Part shown: positions 5,280 to 6,346 of the stretch, piece by piece
Numbering within the stretch: position 1 is the stretch's first letter
Layout of the letters: each line of letters starts with the position of its first letter
Assembly: GCA_934408795.1 (NCBI GenBank)
Contig: CAKRVQ010000067.1
Location: forward strand, 1-6,346
Source of the DNA: an uncultured Eubacteriales bacterium
GTDB lineage: Bacteria > Bacillota > Clostridia > Oscillospirales > Acutalibacteraceae
Direction: 5' to 3'
DNA: 6,346 nt
Made by a program: the position numbers and the translations under genes
The notes under the pieces: model-generated
Told to the model about the DNA's origin: nothing
What the model saw: the letters and a program-made list of their open reading frames with translations, nothing else
Database searches by the model: none

Positions 5280-5372
5280 GAGTCTTTCATTGCCGACACA
5301 AAGAGGAGCATTGAAGCCGCCGCCTGCCTCGGGATACCCAACATCGTCGTTCATTCGGGTTATGTAAAAGGA

Positions 5373-5927
5373 ATGTCTGCGGTAGAAACTATTGAGCGGA
5401 ACGCTGCATTTTATTTTGACATCCTAAAGACGGCAGAAAAGTCGGGAATAACGGTATTGACCGAAAACTTCAACAAGATGTGTCTTGAAGATTACTACTG
5501 GATAGACTCTGCCGAGGGACTCCGTGAGCTTGTGGACCGCGTGAATCATCCGCTGCTTAAAATATGCTGGGATGTCGGGCATGCGAATTTGCAGGAATTT
5601 TCTCAGGAGGAAGAGCTGAAAATGCTCGGTGACCGCGTTGCGGCAGTTCATATTCAGGATAATTTCGGCTACGGGGATGATCATACCATCCCGTTTTTCG
5701 GAACTCTCAATATTGATTCGGTTATGCACGGACTGATCGATATCGGTTACAACGGATACTTCACATTTGAAGCCACCAATGCGCCTGTCGCGGCGTCCCG
5801 ACGCCGCAGCTATGAAAAAGATTCTCGGTGCTCCGGGCTTCCTATTGAGTTCCACAAGAAAACCGAAGCAATGTTGTATGACATAGGAAAATACATTCTG
5901 ACGCAATATGACTGCTTTGAGTATTAA
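5373..5927 (+). CDS. C-terminal open part of the interrupted isomerase (184 aa from first ATG)
   Basis: The frame is open from 5280, but the first ATG after the TAG is 5373, with only AAAGG directly against it, a poor ribosome site. Translation from there would lose the strand and histidine at NIVVHSGY (107-114) while keeping LTENF, WDVGHAN, VHIQDN and FEA. An alternative restart is an ATT codon at 5289 with AGGAG 6 nt before it. Independent function as a partial barrel is unlikely. Confidence 0.5.
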   Translation: MSAVETIERNAAFYFDILKTAEKSGITVLTENFNKMCLEDYYWIDSAEGLRELVDRVNHPLLKICWDVGHANLQEFSQEEELKMLGDRVAAVHIQDNFGYGDDHTIPFFGTLNIDSVMHGLIDIGYNGYFTFEATNAPVAASRRRSYEKDSRCSGLPIEFHKKTEAMLYDIGKYILTQYDCFEY

Positions 5928-5955
5928 ATGCTCACTTGCGTTTTGCGCAGGATAA

Positions 5956-6012
5956 AAGGAGCCGCCCGTCGGCGCGCGCAAGGTGCGCGGCGGTGGGCGG
6001 CTCCTTCTTTTT
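5956..6012 (+). terminator. Strong, probably bidirectional terminator
   Basis: AAGGAGCCGCCC (5956-5967) pairs perfectly over 12 bp with GGGCGGCTCCTT (5995-6006), with further pairing possible in the GC-rich loop, and is followed by CTTTTT. It starts 28 nt after the isomerase stop. On the minus strand the same stem is followed by TTTT, so it can also end transcription of the convergent cyclophilin gene. Confidence 0.88.
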
Positions 6013-6080
6013 CGGTTTTTCTCCGGTTATTTTCGGATTTTATTCGGTTCCTGTTCGGTTCGATTTTCGCTTCGCGTCGG
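6013..6080. repeat. T-rich stretch with CGG triplets at helical spacing
   Basis: CGG occurs at 6013, 6024, 6034, 6045 and 6056, then CGC at 6068 and CGG at 6078, each embedded in T-rich sequence (TTCGGTT-like units). The intervals are 11, 10, 11, 11, 12 and 10 bp, close to one helical turn. It lies between the terminator and the cyclophilin stop. It may be a degenerate 10-11 bp tandem repeat or phased, possibly bent DNA. Confidence 0.4.
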
Positions 6081-6101
6081 TTATTTTTCACCCGATCGCT
6101 T

Positions 6102-6346
6102 TTATTTGCCGGCGGTGTAGGTGATGATCTCGGCTTTTGTGATGACGACATCCTCTTTGGGCTTGTTATCGGAGTCGACCTCGACCGCCGCTATGGCGTC
6201 GACAACATCCATACCCTCATAGACCTGTCCGAACACCGTGTGGCCTCTGCCGGCGCGCCACGCTCCGTCAAGTGAAATATTGCCGCCGTTCTTTTCGTAA
6301 ACGCTCCACACCTCATCGGGGACAAGGTATGAAAGCGGGGATATGC
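6102..6346 (-). CDS. Cyclophilin-type peptidyl-prolyl isomerase, C-terminal part
   Basis: Eighty residues are visible before TAA; the gene continues upstream beyond the window, so the frame is open at its 5' side. The sequence VWSVYEKNGGNISL, then GHTVFGQVYEGMDVVDAIA, and finally KPKEDVVITKAEI is the standard C-terminal third of bacterial cyclophilins: the HTVFG strand, the EGMDVVD helix and the final 'P.EDV.I..' strand. These enzymes catalyse cis-trans isomerisation of Xaa-Pro bonds. The catalytic Arg and the FHR/Q motifs lie in the missing N-terminal part, so activity and any signal peptide or lipoprotein anchor cannot be judged. It is convergent with the isomerase gene and shares the terminator at 5956-6012. 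Confidence 0.88.
   Translation of the reverse strand, partial: ISPLSYLVPDEVWSVYEKNGGNISLDGAWRAGRGHTVFGQVYEGMDVVDAIAAVEVDSDNKPKEDVVITKAEIITYTAGK

Larger units (their letters stand above)
5022..5927 (+). pseudogene. Sugar phosphate isomerase/epimerase with one in-frame TAG
   Basis: One continuous reading frame of 301 codons encodes a TIM-barrel protein of the xylose-isomerase-like/AP endonuclease 2 superfamily (COG1082), of normal family length, but codon 86 (5277-5279) is TAG. There is no frameshift: codons on both sides align to the same frame, and family features continue across the stop (DEK, stop, ESFIADTKRSIEAAACLG). Putative metal and active-site residues are all retained: H73, H111, E148, D184 and H187 in WDVGHAN, H210 in VHIQDN, and E250 in FEA. 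Members isomerise or epimerise sugars or inositol derivatives; the exact substrate is not predictable. The start ATG 5022 has AGAAGG 6 nt upstream and follows a strong promoter, so the unit appears expressed. Possibilities: a recent nonsense mutation, a sequencing or assembly error, or suppression of the amber codon. The other complete genes end in TAA or TGA. Confidence 0.85.

Overview
The window looks like chromosome from an uncultured, moderately GC-rich, endospore-forming Clostridia member (Oscillospirales or a related gut lineage). This rests on a GerW/YtfJ sporulation protein next to a DUF2953 (YtfI-like) protein, strong AGGAGG-type ribosome binding sites, GTG starts and GC-rich terminators. 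The taxonomic placement is inference; no rRNA or phylogenetic marker is present.

Layout. (1) 30-1076, minus: a GT2 glycosyltransferase fused to a C-terminal GtrA-type membrane domain. (2) 1272-2258, plus, divergent from it: an alpha/beta hydrolase of the lysophospholipase/monoglyceride-lipase type, followed by a terminator. (3) 3541-2482, minus, convergent with the hydrolase: DUF2953 protein then GerW, overlapping by 83 nt, both with GTG starts. (4) About 3561-4920: 1.36 kb without a convincing gene. It holds a terminator-like hairpin, a decayed short tandem repeat, several hairpins, and at 3978-4173 a 35-bp perfect inverted repeat whose interior folds into a four-way junction. An AT-rich island at about 4490-4555 carries promoter-like motifs on both strands. 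(5) 4921-5927, plus: a near-consensus sigma-A promoter, a 14-bp perfect palindrome in the leader, and a TIM-barrel sugar phosphate isomerase/epimerase gene interrupted by one in-frame TAG at 5277-5279. (6) 5956-6012: a strong, probably bidirectional terminator, followed by a T-rich stretch with CGG triplets about every 10-11 bp. (7) 6346-6102, minus: the C-terminal end of a cyclophilin-type peptidyl-prolyl isomerase that runs off the window.

The genes do not form one pathway. GerW and DUF2953 are a translationally linked sporulation pair; the others look like independent housekeeping or metabolic units in divergent or convergent arrangement. I see no defence, conjugation, phage or biosynthetic cluster. 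The two items that most deserve follow-up are the structured inverted-repeat element and the amber codon in an otherwise intact isomerase gene.
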